DNA of 64,000 nucleotides, from positions 8,062,501 to 8,126,500 of the forward strand of contig OZ017796.1 of NCBI GenBank assembly GCA_963969395.1, in the 5' to 3' direction. Shown piece by piece: positions 11,299 to 24,747 of the stretch; position 1 is the first letter of the stretch, and each line of letters opens with the position of its first letter. The stretch is from Pseudoscleropodium purum (taxonomy: Eukaryota > Streptophyta > Bryopsida > Hypnales > Brachytheciaceae). The position numbers and the translations under genes are program-made. Below the pieces are notes generated by a model. That model was not told where the DNA came from. It ran no database searches and was given only the letters and a program-made list of their open reading frames with translations.

Positions 11299-14200
11299 AT
11301 GGCATCGAGGCAACTGGCAGTGCAGGTGCACAATGCGGGCGGGTCGTTGCGCGTCGTCAGCACCAAGCCCATGCCCGGCACGCAGTGGATCAAAGCGCTC
11401 GCCAGCGTCGGATGCCGAGTTGAAGTAAGTTCCATTCAATTGTTCCCGAAATTTGTGTGAATTCCGAGTATTTTACGACGTTTGTTGCGTGAGAATTTTA
11501 CTGTGGAGTTTGCTGTGATTCGAGGACTGTCCTTTTGGTTTTGTTGGAGTGGCTGAGCTTCTTGGGCTTGCGTTGTTTTGAACGTTTTGGCACGAAGTTT
11601 TTTTGGGGTTTTGAATTCACTTTGCAGAGGCTCTGGAAGTGAATTTTATCCATAGTTACGAAGAATTCCCTTTTTAGCTCAGTGACATTTTGAAAAAATT
11701 TCCAACATTTCGTAGGGTAGAATGTAGAATTGGCACCTCTCCCTGCAGTATACGCAGGAAACCTGGGATGTCTGCAATTCAAGATGTCTCTCGTAGAGAT
11801 CCTGGCAGCGAAGGTTCCGGATTCTGCACCTGTCCCGTTTTTGAATTACATTGGAGTGTTTGCAGCTGAAATCGACAGGATGTTGAAAATTTAGAGAAGA
11901 AAATGCAAAACTAAGTACCAAAAATGAAGTCGAAGGAGGTGAAGTGTGGAGTATTCGTCCATTCTTTGCAACATGGATAGACCATCCTTACTGGAATCCT
12001 TAAGAATAGTCGTTTCACTTATTTTTTGGCTGTTACAAGTTCTCCTTCATTCTCGTCCTCTGCACTATTCTGTTCGTATGGCTTCACGTCAGGCTACGCA
12101 TGTTTTTTTCTTCCCGACGAAGATGGTATTCCAACTGGTTCGCAAGAATGTTATGACTGTTACATTAGAAGCTGAATGCCTGCAGGCTATAGACACCATA
12201 ATCTTAATTCTATTTAGTGTGGTCTACAGTGGACTTTACTATCTGTTTTACATCATCTTTATATGTGAGTATTGAAAATAGATTCAAGTATGCGAAAATG
12301 TAAGAGCTTTCATACTTCCATTCTTTCTCCCCTATACTTGGATAAGAAATACTACCTTCAGAAAATGTTTTTGTACATTAACTCGGGCCACAGCAACTGG
12401 ACTAAAGTGTAGCTCTTTATGTGTGTAAATTCGCAATTCAGACGGACTACATCCCATCACCCATATCTCCATGTGACACCTCAAGTATTCCAAGTACCAG
12501 TTGTTTAGTATAGGGTGGGACTTGGTACATGAGCTAATGGTAGAAAATCATACATTAGAATAAGTGATATTTTTGCCTCCATGGCAGTTAAGTTTCAGAT
12601 TGCCTAAACCGCATAAGCTTTTGTGATGTCGAATTAAAAAAGCACTGAGATTTTCGTTTTGATCCCTCCCTTGTTTGGATTTTGGATTGAGTTTGAATGT
12701 TACGCCGTTCTGTGGTATTGGAATGCCAGGTTTTGACAAGCTTCATCTGGCCTCTTTTCAACCATCCATCACGAGGTGGTTCTAATACAGTTTGCTAATG
12801 CAGATATGCACAGAGAACAAGACCATACTCAGCGTGGATGACATTGTGTCTCTCATTTGAACGAAGTGCGACGGTGTCATTGGGCAGGTAGGCTAGGATT
12901 TTTGTATGGAGAACCATTATTATGTCCCATTAGTTTATTGGCTACTGGACATTAGTCCGAATAATAGAGTCTATCTTCGAAAGGAGACACCAAGTGTAGC
13001 ACTCGCTATCAACGTCCATAAGGTGTAGTTAGTAGAATTTTCCTTCAGAGATTCTTTATTTACATTGGTTTTGGATCAATGTCATTCTTCATCTCTTTTT
13101 TTTCTTCTCACAGAGCTTTTTTCCCTTCTCAGTTGTGTCCTAGAGACTAGTCAAAAGAGACACCTAGGGTAGAATTTGCTATCTGCGTCCATGTGGCGTA
13201 GTTAGTAGCAAACTTTTCATTCATGCTCGTCTTGGTTCCTGAAGTTTCTTCCTCTCATTGGTTTCAGTTACTTCTTTGTAGATGGTAAGTGAATGGTTGT
13301 GTGTGCAGTTGACAGAGGATTGGGGTGACACCCTTTTCGGGGCCCTCAAGAAGGCTGGTGGCCATGCCTTCAGCAACATGGCCGTAGGCTACAACAACGT
13401 GGATGTGGAAGCAGCTACCCGACATGGCATTTCGGTTGGCAACACTCCTGTATGTATATCCTGCTCCCAAATGCATATTATTCTGAGAGCATGTGTGTAA
13501 ATGGGACTAGTTTCTTTGCTTGACTGGAATCTTCATTCTTTTTAGTCCAGGCTTTTACTTCCTGTTTTACATCATACTAAATTTCTTTACTGGTTTCTTG
13601 ACGTTTCAAGTATCAAACATACTGCGTGGTGTAAAACAAGTACAAGTTCTTCTAGGCCATACCAAGTAGAATGAAGAGGGTGTTACTGTGAAAGATATGC
13701 AAGATAGTCAGTGGGCTTATGAATTGGATGAGGCAGCTGACAACAGAACCTTCAAAAGGCGTTCTCCAGTAATGGATTGTCTTTTCACTGCATGTCAGGA
13801 AAGAAGTTGTAAAGATTTCATACGATATCAGAGGTATGATTTTCTACTGGGTGTGCTCTCCAGGGTGTACTCACGGAGACAACAGCAGAATTGGCAGCAG
13901 CTCTGACTCTTTCAGCAGCCCGGCATGTTGTTGAAGCCAACGACTTCATGCGTGCTGGCAAATACGATGGCTGGCTTCCTACTCTGTATGTTCTTACTTT
14001 CTAGAGTTCATTGTTAATCCCTTTAATGTCCAAGAGCCCCAGATTGGGCTTCATTTTCTTTTAGCGCCAATGATTTTTAGAGTTACCTTCACTTATTGAT
14101 TTTAAAATGATGTAAGTTTTTTCTCTCCATGAATATTTTGCCAACTATGTTTATAGAGATCCTCCTCTTTAAAAAGTATTGATATATGTGCTCGTGAAAC

Positions 14201-14550
14201 CTTATAGAATTTAAGTCAAGTTGTGTAGTAAACACTAAATATCATTAATAGTGTATTGCGTCCATCATATGGGAACTTCCTTTTGCTCAATTTCATTTTT
14301 GGCCAACGCTGATCCTGGGGATACAAAACTTGATCCTGTTAGGATTATATTCTTCCACATTATGATCAGTCAAATTGGTCATTCTGAAATCATGAAATCT
14401 TATTCCTCTATTATGGATATGGATTTGACAAGCTTGAAATAGAGTTCATGACAAATGCTGCTCTACAGGTTTGTGGGAAATCTACTCAAGGGACAAACGG
14501 TGGGCATTATTGGTGCTGGAAGAATCGGGACTGCCTATGCACGTATGATG
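11299..14550 (+). pseudogene. HPR1: Hydroxypyruvate reductase (NADH-dependent, peroxisomal type) 5' half, broken
   Basis: Five exons with GT-AG borders encode the N-terminal half of plant HPR1, which reduces hydroxypyruvate to glycerate in photorespiration: 11299-11424, 12804-12887, 13309-13449, 13864-13985 and 14469-14550, joining in phase. Recognisable blocks are STKPMPGT, CDGVIGQLTEDWG, AFSNMAVGYNNVD, GVLTETTAELAA, LLKGQTVG and the NAD-binding GAGRIG. Exon 2 has an in-frame TGA at 12858-12860, where relatives have Gly (one base from GGA). After exon 5 I find no exon for the rest of the NAD domain, the catalytic Arg/Glu/His region or the peroxisomal C-terminus, although HPR1 is normally about 385 residues; only about 185 are present. 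Exon 2 is 84 bases with phase-0 ends, so skipping it would keep the frame, but the missing 3' half still argues for a pseudogene. Confidence 0.88.
12966..13215 (+). repeat. Diverged direct repeat inside HPR1 intron 2
   Basis: A segment of about 60-75 bp near 12980 (AGGAGACACCAAGTGTAG...GTGTAGTTAGTAG) recurs near 13156 (AAGAGACACCTAGGGTAG...GCGTAGTTAGTAG), 176 bp apart. It may be a small repeat unit or the ends of a degraded insertion. Confidence 0.55.
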
Positions 14551-17429
14551 GTATGTTTCACTTTCATTATATTCTCGAGCACTGTTGACCGCACTTCCCT
14601 ATGCACTGTAGCTGCACTATGGTTAATAATGACTGCATTTCTCTATAATAGTTAGCTAAGTATTAGCACTTGAATTTTTGAATTCAAGATATGAGAATCT
14701 GTGTAAATTTTTTTATCAAAGAAGCAGAGCATATTGGGCACCTTGATTCTTCCTTGAATTAGCAGTTGGTCCAACATCCCAACTTTTTTAAATTGGCAGT
14801 ACAGTACTGCCGTTTGGAACTAGGAGTGCCAAAAAATAAAAGAGTATGATTGATTTTGGGGGTTCCATTGATGTCTGCATTCAGCAAGTGAGAACCAGCG
14901 AAGCCACGAGGCGGAAGCGGGGGAATAGGTCAACAACAATCAAATCAAAATGCACGATTGTTTTTGGACTTTTGGAAAAAAAGAGGACCCCATTTTTCAA
15001 GAAGAAGAAGTGAAACTTACGTGAGAGGCCCTTGTCGCTTTTGAGGATGTAGTGTAGTAAGGAGGATATAGTGTAGGAAGGTAGGAAGTTCTAAAAGTTC
15101 ATGGGCTCTAAAAGCGTCCACCTCTTTAAATGTGCACTACATGTACATGTTGCTCTTTTGTAGTCTTCAACCATGTACAAACAATGTACATTTTAAGGAG
15201 GTGAATGTAATTAGTGCCCTATGCCATTTCAACTTCAGAATTTCACAACTAATTCCTCAAAACTCCAAAAAAATATGAAACAACTAGGATTGTTTTAGTA
15301 TTTTAATACAACTCTTTTTAAGTCCTTGATTGAGCACACTTGACTAAGATCCAACCATTCAACATTGAAGTTATGTCCAATAATGCAATAGCATAGCCTT
15401 ATTATTAAAAAAATAACATTTGTTGCCTCTCCAAATGTTATTTTTCATCACAAAGCTTTATTTTTGCATTACATAGTTGATAACGTAATTCTAAAAGTTA
15501 CTAATACATATGATTGGTTACATACTAAAGACCCCCCAAATTATCATCTTTATTTATTGACTAGCATAGATGGCAGGTTTTAGGATACGAAATTAATCAA
15601 TTAGACTCCAAAATGTTGTGCCATTCAACAAATTTAGGGATTTGTTTTTGAAAGGTAGTCTAATACCAGTTACTTTGAGAACATCCTATGACTCTTCCAA
15701 ATGGAATTTTTTTGACACAAGTGTGTTAAGGAATCACATTGTAAGGTTTTTTTGTTAGGAAGAGAGGATTGATTTGAAGTTAGGTAAAGAACTTGTTGCC
15801 ATTAGATATCAAACCCCCAACCACGCCATTTGGTTTGAATACCTCACTACCATCACCTAGTAGTTTAAGGTCATCTCCAACCGATTCCAAATGGATTTGA
15901 ATCCACCTTTACATCATCCAAACTGGGCATTTGCATTTCTTAAGCCACATATTCTACTTGGCTGATTGTTGTGCATAATTGTATCCAATCAATTTCGACA
16001 CTTTTAAAGTATTAAAGGATAATTTTCATTCTTTCTTGATATGGCAACCCTAAGAATTTTTTCATGAAATTTTAGGACACGATAGTTACGAATAATTGAG
16101 TAGGTCAACTACTAAATAAATGAGACTAAATAGCCAACCTTGTAAGGCAAGGAAACAAGGGGAGTTTTTTCTCAATCATGTTCCTTTCTCTCTCTTACAC
16201 ACAGACCAACTCAAGGCTTTCCATGATTCAACCTCTACACCAAACAATCTCCGTTGACAAAGTTATACAAATTTAATCACTCAATTTGAATTTGAATTGT
16301 GGTGCACCAATGCAACATACATGATTTGCGCTTTTGCAAGTACAAATAAAACATACACCCGGGTGCACAATCAAGCAACCACATTGACTGACTACAACAT
16401 TGACAATTCATATGTCCTCAATAATTCTGATTATTATTCCAACCAGGGCTCGAAAGGTCCTTTCCTTTTTAGGGCTAACTTTTTTTTAGTTCCATTGGTT
16501 TATGCTCCCTTCAGTTGTAAGCTTAAGTTGAGGATATCTCCAATCCTAAACCCTGATTGATATTGATTTGACGTCACTGATGTTGAAGTTGACTGATTGT
16601 TGAAAACCAGGACACCCAACCTTGCCAGAGTGGCAGTCACATGGTTAATTGCATAAATGGGTACTTGGAAGTAAAACCAAGGTAAGCTAAGGTGGAAGCG
16701 CCAAAAACTGTCAGTTTAATGAATTAAGCATACTTGGAGGCACCATTTTTTTTTTAAACTAATATTTTTGTGGTGTTTGTGAGAGAAACTTGTGAATTTA
16801 AAAAAAAATAGATTTTTTCGGATGTGATATGTAATTTCTATGATTTTTCAAAGTTGAGTGGGTCTCTAGACCACTAGATCTGTCTTGTAGGTGCACTCAA
16901 ATTTGAACCTTGTCAGCAAAAATCAGCTCTTAACAAATCAGAATTCATTGTGTATCTTTGAAATGTATTAGCCTTTAAGAATCAAACATTTGGAGGACAC
17001 ATTCATGTAAATGGAGGGACACTTTAAGTGCATCTCCACCAAGTGAGTTTTGTATCCCTAAAATTTTAGGGTGAGGACCTCAGATAGGGTTGGGGATACA
17101 TAAACTTGCTCCGACTAGTTTCAACATAAAATTTGTACCTCAAAATTATATATAGTGGAAGGCTCAAAAACAGTTCAGGCATTAAGAACCACCCCATAAA
17201 AGTGTTGAAAATAATGCATGGGGGTGTAGAAATCGAAATAACTTTCTGTGATGAGAAATTGCCATCCCTTGTGGGTGATTTCAGATTATTGAACAAGTGA
17301 CATGGTTCACCATCATGTGTGATTTTACACATACTGAGAACCTAAATTTAGTGAGGTCTGAAAATAGTTTTGAAATGTCCAAAAATTGCAAGAGAAATTG
17401 CAAGACACACATCTGTAGCTAAACCTCCT
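14551..17429. other. AT-rich stretch where the HPR1 3' half would be expected
   Basis: AT-rich DNA with many homopolymer runs, and no exon resembling the remainder of HPR1. No long open frame, LTR or terminal inverted repeat was recognised. Confidence 0.5.
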
Positions 17430-17965
17430 TTCACTAAAATGCTTCTTAGTTACTCATAAATTCTTGGATTGATGTGAAATTTTAACCACACAAACTAGAC
17501 TAGTATGTGCAACTTTTCCTAAAACTTTATTGGAAACAAACATTGTATGAAGAAGAAACAAGCTATCAAAGTTCATTGTAAATAAAAAATGTCGAGATTT
17601 TTTTACTTTGAATTGCTCCCAAACATTCAAAACAACTTGGATTGACATGAAAATATTACCACAGTAACTAAACTACAAGGAAAACATAATCCAATAAATT
17701 TTATTGAAAACAAGCTTTGGATGAAGAAGATACAAGCCCCCAAAGTTGCAGCCGTCAAATGCAGTTTGAAAGACTCAAATTGAACTTGTGAACTTATATT
17801 GACTTCCAAAAAATGAGTAAATCTTGGATTGATCTGAAAATTTTACCACACAAACTAGAAGAAAGAATGCAAATTTTCCAACAAGTTTTTATTGAATTTG
17901 GACATTGGATGCAAAAGTTATAACACTTCAAATTAGAGGATGTGGTTTGCATGATTATTAAAGCA
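17430..17965 (+). repeat. Three-copy degenerate tandem repeat (173-187 bp unit)
   Basis: The phrase CTTGGATTGA starts at 17463, 17636 and 17823. Each is followed by TGAAAATTTTACCACACAAACTA-like sequence, an AATTTTCC-like step, a TTTATTG(G)AA segment and GGATGAAGAAGA or GGATGCAAAAG. Spacing is 173 and 187 bp. The units differ by many substitutions, so the array is old. No coding function is suggested. Confidence 0.65.
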
Positions 17966-20900
17966 CTAGAGAATTTCAGAATTTCTGACTTCTGCTGGAT
18001 GCTTTCAAAACTTTGCATGAATGTTTTTCCGATCCTATTAATTGGTTTTTGCAATCACTTGGTCAATTCCAGCACCTTATCTCTTTCATTATTCCAGTAT
18101 CCAAGGAACAAGAATAGAGACCTATTAACATTAGCCTTTAAAAATTTGCTAAAATTTCATTCCGACTCCAAAAATTCTGAAAAATCACCAGAGCACCATC
18201 TTCCATTTCTCTTCCACTCAAAAGAGGGCAAAAAAATCTGGGTCCTCCAAGTGCTCCAGAAAGGCGTGATTTCCCTTAAGTGAGTGCTTTCTGAGGCCTT
18301 CTACCTTAGATATCTGTAAAAGTTGGGCCCAATTCTCTATACTAGAGCTCATTTAGAGAACTCATGAGGTCTCATCTCTATAGAGTCAAGGTTGACTAGT
18401 TAGAGGTCCCAAGTTTAGAGATAGAGAACACCTTCGTGGGGCTATTTTGAGGGCACTCTATTGGATAAGGAATACGGACAGGGACGGGAATGCATATTTT
18501 CACCTTACATCATGTACACTTTGAGCAATTTAGAAGCCATCGTTCAAAAGCCAACTCATAGTGATAGTGAGGACCTAGGTGCTACGAGCCACTGTATTTT
18601 TGGCCTTTTCCAAAAATGGTACCAAACAAACGTAGTGCAGCAAAGCCTTCCTACTAGCAAATGCCAAATGGAAGTAAGAGTTATACAGAGCTCTAGGACT
18701 TTTTTTTGTAAGTACTTGTACCCAAAGGATAAGCCCGAGAACACAAATTTTATTGGCTAAAATACACACAATCCAGTTTTGACCCTTTAACCCCTCACAT
18801 TCCAAGGGGACGAAATGTGTCCCCTCTGAATTTTTGAAGCACTATTCCCTACACTAGGCACAGGCAATGAAGGTGAGATAAAAAAAGAAAAGTGGATGGC
18901 TAAGGGAAGCCAATTGAACGGGTAGATCTAGTTGAGCTTGTGATGAATTCTAGAAACGCAATTCTTCATTTGCATCAACTTGGTTAAAAATCGGATATGG
19001 TAGTTGGTGCCATTTTTTTCTAGTTGGTGATTCATTGTGTCTGGTCAGAGGCCTTTGAGCCTTAGATTTTCACCCAAATTATTTGCAAAAAACAAAAATG
19101 TGACCACCTATGAGTTGTTGAAGTTGCCAGTGGAGCCAATCATTGCCGACAACTGCCTCTCCCAGCTTCTGATATCTAAGCATTTCCGAACCCTACCAAG
19201 CATCAATACACCTTGCAATTTTGCATGTGCCTTTAGTAGGCGCAACCCTTCGATTGCTGAAAGTTTTGTATGGATTTGTGGTTCCACTTGCTTGAAATGA
19301 GCCAAGAAACCTCAAGAGCCATGAAGAAAAATAGTGGTTTTTTAAAAAGTGGGCCCAATCAAACATTGTGATGTCCGAATTCGTCATGTAACTTTGAGGG
19401 ATAATTTCCTTCAATAATACCATTCAAATTTTACAAAAGTAGGGCAAAAGTGGTAGAAATGAACACATGATTATTCTCCTTCGCCAAAATTTAAAAAAAA
19501 AAAAAATACTAATAATTTCCTTACCGTGCAATGTGTACTAAATAAATTAATTATCCTCAAAAGGTAACTTTGTCTTTTCCATGGTGGACGGTGAACCTGA
19601 TTGACCTGAATTAATTAAATAAAATGAACCCACTGCATAACTTTTCACCCAGAAATCACTGATAAAGGTAAATCAATATTCCGTTTTGTTATCACTGTAT
19701 TTTATTATAGTTTTATAGTTTTATAGTTTTATTTTTATTTTTATTTATTGGGAACAAACAGGGAACACCGACTAACTGCATGAGAAAGAACTGAATAAAA
19801 TACAACCACAAAGCGGGAGTAGGGCCCAATTGTTTTTTAAAATAAGAAAAGGAGCCAAAGTAGTTAAAAATATAGAAAGAAAAAAGGTGATGGAAAAAGG
19901 AGAGTTGATAGTTGCGTGTACGGTACAGTAGTTTTTTTTTTTGAGATAGAAGATCTGTGATCTCCGAAAAGTAAGTTCCCAAATCAATATGACAGGTGGC
20001 TCAAGAAAACACTGTATTTTTTAAACACATGGATCATTTTCATAAAATACTGTATTTTTTAATTTCCACAGAAAATTCTTAAATCAATGACACCCCCAAT
20101 CATCCACTTTTTGCTTCTGGGCCTAGTTATTATTATTATTAGATTAGTCAGATTTTAATATTTTCTTGTTGGGACTTGAAAGGAGGTTCCGGCGCACCAA
20201 AGAATGGGACATTTGGATACCGCATGCAAAAGTTATGGCAAAAGTACCTATTTATAATAATTTAAGCATTTCAGCCATTAGGATATGGGAAATTTATTGA
20301 GAATTTGAGCTCAATGCTTACAAATACAAGGATGAGAAAGCATGCAAAAAAAATCCCAAGAAGCAAATATTTTATTCAATATACATGTGGATTTTTCATT
20401 CAAACCTATCCTAGTTTAATAGGCTTGCCTATTACAATTTGTTATGGCACATTTCTTTTGGCAAGGAGATGAGAGAGATGAGTGGATGGGATTACTATGG
20501 AAATTGAAAGATTTGACTGCACAATTTGAAAATTAGAAAATTAGTTCTTTTGTGATCTTGCCTAAGAGAGCCAATAAAGGTTAACTCCCCTCAAAGTGAG
20601 ATGTTTACATTATACATGGATAATGTTTTTACATTTGCATCTCGTATCATATAAGTTACATATCTACCAAATTTCAAAATTATAGGACGAGTTTTGTTTT
20701 GCACAAGACACACAAAGTTGTTCAAGCTATGCAAAAAAATTCAAGATAGCATAATTTTTGATCTAGACATCCAATTGAAAAAATATACTTTTTTCCACTA
20801 AAGGAATATGTGTTCAAACCTTGTGTCAAAATTTAAAGAACATCCATTCAGTAATGACTTCATACGCACCAATTGAAGGTCACCTAAATATTATCAATAA

Positions 20901-21591
20901 TCATTGAGTTCTTTAGGAGGTAACCTCTTATATATAATAAAAGAAATTCATCATATAGATATTATATTCTTACATGTATATTCAATTCTCTCCAAACACT
21001 ATATGTATGATTTACAAGAATGTACTCTAATTTTTGTGAAAAAAATGCTTCTTAATATAATTTTGAGATATAAAATTTTCATACATTTAAAAATGTATGA
21101 ATAAGCAACCATTAAAAAATTCAGATTTTCTTGAATATTCTTTAAATAATAAATTACATGTTTATATATTTATGTATATTAAAATATGATCTATCCTAAT
21201 ATATTTGTTATGATTTTTTTTTAAATACTTAAAAACATCATTTTCAAAGTGAAAGTTTTATTGAATTTTGAATTTTGAAATCTAATGACAATTCTTACAA
21301 ACAAAGTTTGGATAGAAATAGTACAAACTAATATTAAAATGGGTGATTTGAAATTCAAAATCATTAAAGAAAATCAATTTTTCTAAACTAAAATTAGATT
21401 TATTAGTTGATATATAGTTTGTATTTAGGGTTAGGTTCATTTCATCTTTTATTATGGCAATGCTTTATAATTTTGAAATTAGTTCAAAAAATTAGCATTT
21501 TTGACAAAATGCACAATGTGCATAAAATATACTATCCTTTGTGGAATTTATGTTCAGTAATTGTATGACTATTGTATGCATTTACTTTTAA
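17966..21591. other. AT-rich repeat DNA with short microsatellites
   Basis: No supported gene. A TTTTATAG-type microsatellite lies at about 19700-19745, and a poly-A tract at about 19493-19505. Confidence 0.5.
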
Positions 21592-22534
21592 TCCCTAAAG
21601 CCTTAAACCCCATTTTTTGGCAATATAGCAATTTTGGGCAGCTCACTATGGATGGAGTTTTTATTTTTTTTCTTTGAAATTTTCACACAACATTTTCGCA
21701 AGGATTATCTTTAAGGTCCAACAATTTTTATAACTTTTGATTACATGGCTAAAAAGTTATTGTATGAAATGTGATTTTCAGCATTTGGTAGGCAGCCTGG
21801 GCTGCAAAAAACTTTTTCCAAAATTATTTTTTTCCAAAATTAAAATTTGAAATTGATTCTTTAGATTTATATCTACATGGAAAGCTTTGAATCATTCCAT
21901 TTGGATGGATGAATCAAAAGTTATGAGGAGTTTTAGTTTGGAGTAGTTTGTGGATAGTTATAGAATCTCAACTCTGAAATAAACTTTGAAGCCCTTTATT
22001 TTACTCTATTTTAAATATTTTTGAAAAAAAATAAAAATTTTATGTGTAAATTTTTTATTTATCACATTTTAATCATTGGGATTGGAATTTTTCAATTCCA
22101 TAAAGAAATTATTAACAACTTAGTACTTTGAATCATTTTCTACTTCATTTTACTTACTATTTTTTTCTTATATGTTGTACAATTCCAAATGATCTAAAAT
22201 TTTTTAAGAATGTAGCCAACTTTCTTTGAAGAATGAATTCAAAGATTAACCACCATTTTAGACATTTTTTCATGAAATGTGACTTAGTGAAGTGCAGCTG
22301 CCTGGATTTTTGCAAGGGAAAAGAAAAGATTTTTGTAAGTTCAAACACTAATATCTTGCAATCAGCATGGTGAAAATTTTTGAAATTTTTACCACATATT
22401 TTCAAAATATTTTACAACAAGACCCTATAGTTACTTGTGTCCAAAAATGTTTTTTGTCAAAAATTTGGTACTTGCACTAGAAATGGCAATTTTAGAGTGC
22501 TTTTGGTAAAAACATAGTCAAAAACCTTTAGGAA
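21592..22534 (-). mobile_element. TTAA-flanked 943-bp element, copy A (inverted)
   Basis: The element is bounded by TTAA at 21588-21591 and 22535-22538, with ends TCCCTAAAG and CCTTTAGGA. Its whole length aligns by eye, in reverse, with the copy at 25541-26495. Shared landmarks include CAGCTCACTATG, TGAAATTTTCACACAAC and GTGTCCAAAAAT. It carries no open frame of useful length, so it is non-autonomous. TTAA target duplication with CC-starting termini is the signature of piggyBac-type transposons, but other TTAA-specific superfamilies (Kolobok, Sola3) exist. Confidence 0.7.
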
Positions 22535-24515
22535 TTAAGTATAGAATTTTCTATATTCCTATCTAAATAAAGTTTTGAAAAAACATGTAAACAATGAGAT
22601 TGTAGGTACCAAAGTCCAAACTTTCATCTATCCCCAAAGTTAACAATGGTCCTTCAGAGATTGATCATTAATTGAATATAGTTTGTAGTCTCTATTTGTA
22701 TACATTGTTATCGTCTCTTAAGGGATTCATTTCAAATCCATTTTTTAAATTTGAAAGTTTAAATTTGTTATTCTGTGAAAAAGAAAAATGAATTACTTGA
22801 ATGCCAAATTAAATTTTATGAATAGAAATCTAAAATGATGCAATTTAATATAATAAATAGATATACCTTTTTTTTCCACAATACTAGTATAAAATAAAAA
22901 AGATCTTGGCTAAAACATTTTCTCAATGATATAGATATATTGTTATTAAGGTTTATACAAACTTCAATGAAAATCATCTATATTTCACAATAAACAAGAA
23001 TTATTTGGACATTCATATGTTATTCATTAGAGGATTTTTGGGCTTAGGGAGGGCCGCTTGAAGTAGGTGTGTCGAGAACTGCCTTCCCTTGTAGTTTCAG
23101 AGAACGGCTATTCCTGACAAAATAAATTAACAAAAAGCAAAAAAAATTACTCTTGAAATGCAGAAAAAAACAAAAAACAAATTATTTTTTTCGGACACAA
23201 CAATCACCATGCCATGTCAAGGAGTTGCCATGGCCCTCTGCAAGGTTGTTCCCACAATGTGGGAACTCACAACCTTCCTGGAGGTGAAAAAATCCTCTAA
23301 TGTTTTAGCTCATATGATTGTACAATGTAAACCTTAAATTGTTGCAAAAGCCAAAAGTAGCTTACAAATGATTTCAAATGAATAGGTTTAAGTGAGAATT
23401 TACAATATTTTATTAGATTTCTAATTGAGAAGTTCTGAAGTGTGGTTATATAGTAAGAGCATGAAAGTGAAAATTCCCCCATTTACTTATTATTGATTTT
23501 TTTGCAAAAGAAGAAAAATATTAAAAAAATTCACTAGAAAATTTTTTTTTGTAGTGTATTTTGGAATTTTGTCAACTTATAACTTCTTGCTCTTGACTTC
23601 AATTTCATCTATATTTTTTTGGGAATCTAACTAATGACATAAATTCTACCAATTTTAATTTTTGAATATTTTTAAACATTACAATTTTATTTCAATTTGG
23701 AATTTGGACCTATAACCATGGTCTAATCATTTTATAAACAATGAATGAAAGTAAATCAAAGCATAAAAGCCATGTATATCAAAATTGATTTATATATAGT
23801 CATATGCTTTGTCCTTTAATTCTTTAAAAATGAAGACTTTCATTAAATGGCACCATTCTACAACTTTGGCACTATCAATGGTTCAGACTATACAGTTTGA
23901 AATGTATACCTATCCTAATTGATACTTTTATGGTTTAAACCATGCAACTAGTTTGAAATGAATATATGTCTTACATGGCATTTTTACAACTTAAATTGCA
24001 ATTTAAAATGGCATATGGAATATGACATTTTAATGAAATTCCCAATAAGTATTAATTCTATTTTTTTAATTGTTTAATTTTAATTTTAACACACGTTGAA
24101 TTTTATTTGAACAATGAATAAGTCAACTTCTAAAAGATAGTGCCAAAATATATTTTACCTTATATGCTCTATTTTAGCACTAAATCTAAATAAAATATAC
24201 ATGTTTTTTCATGGATAAAATCAAGTGTCTTTTTTAAGTCAAATTTGAATCTTTCCAAATAGTGAAGACTTAGAATTTTCATGAATTTTTGTAAAAACAT
24301 TGTGGAAACTCATATCAAATAAAAAATCCCTCCATCTTAAAATTTGCTTAAAAGTGTAAATTATTCTAAAGAATATCACATAACAAACCAAATTTCCATA
24401 TTCATTTAAATTAGAAAATGAGGAGACTGTAGTTATTGTTCCAACTAGAAAATTTCAAATTAATATTCAATTTTTTATAATTTGAAATTTACAACGTAGA
24501 AAATGAGCTAGAGCT
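22535..24515. other. AT-rich spacer between inverted copies
   Basis: Very AT-rich. A short less AT-rich patch at 23040-23290 contains a small palindromic GTTCCCACAATGTGGGAAC. No gene or element is recognised. Confidence 0.5.
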
Positions 24516-24744
24516 CACTACAAGAGAAAGGGGCATTTTAAGTGAGTTTTTAAGTATAGTCTCAAATATAAGATTTTAAATAATGACCTCTAAGGAGATT
24601 TTCAGCAAAAATTTACTAGAAATATATGTATTTCTAGTAAATTTTTGCTAAAAATCTCCTTAGGGATCATTACTTAAAATCTTATGTTTAGGGCTAATGA
24701 ACTATACTTAGAAACTTGCTTAAAACACCCCTTTTCTTATAGTG
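24516..24744. mobile_element. 229-bp fold-back CACTA-type MITE
   Basis: The element begins CACTACAAGAGAAAGGGG and ends, on the opposite strand, CACTATAAGAAAAGGGG. It is flanked by a 3-bp direct repeat GCT (24513-24515 and 24745-24747). The two halves are inverted copies over almost their full length, with a 21-bp perfect stem (AGCAAAAATTTACTAGAAATA) around a 4-base loop. CACTA termini with 3-bp target duplications define the CACTA/EnSpm superfamily; with no coding room it is a MITE that relies on a transposase elsewhere. Confidence 0.88.
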
Positions 24745-24747
24745 GCT

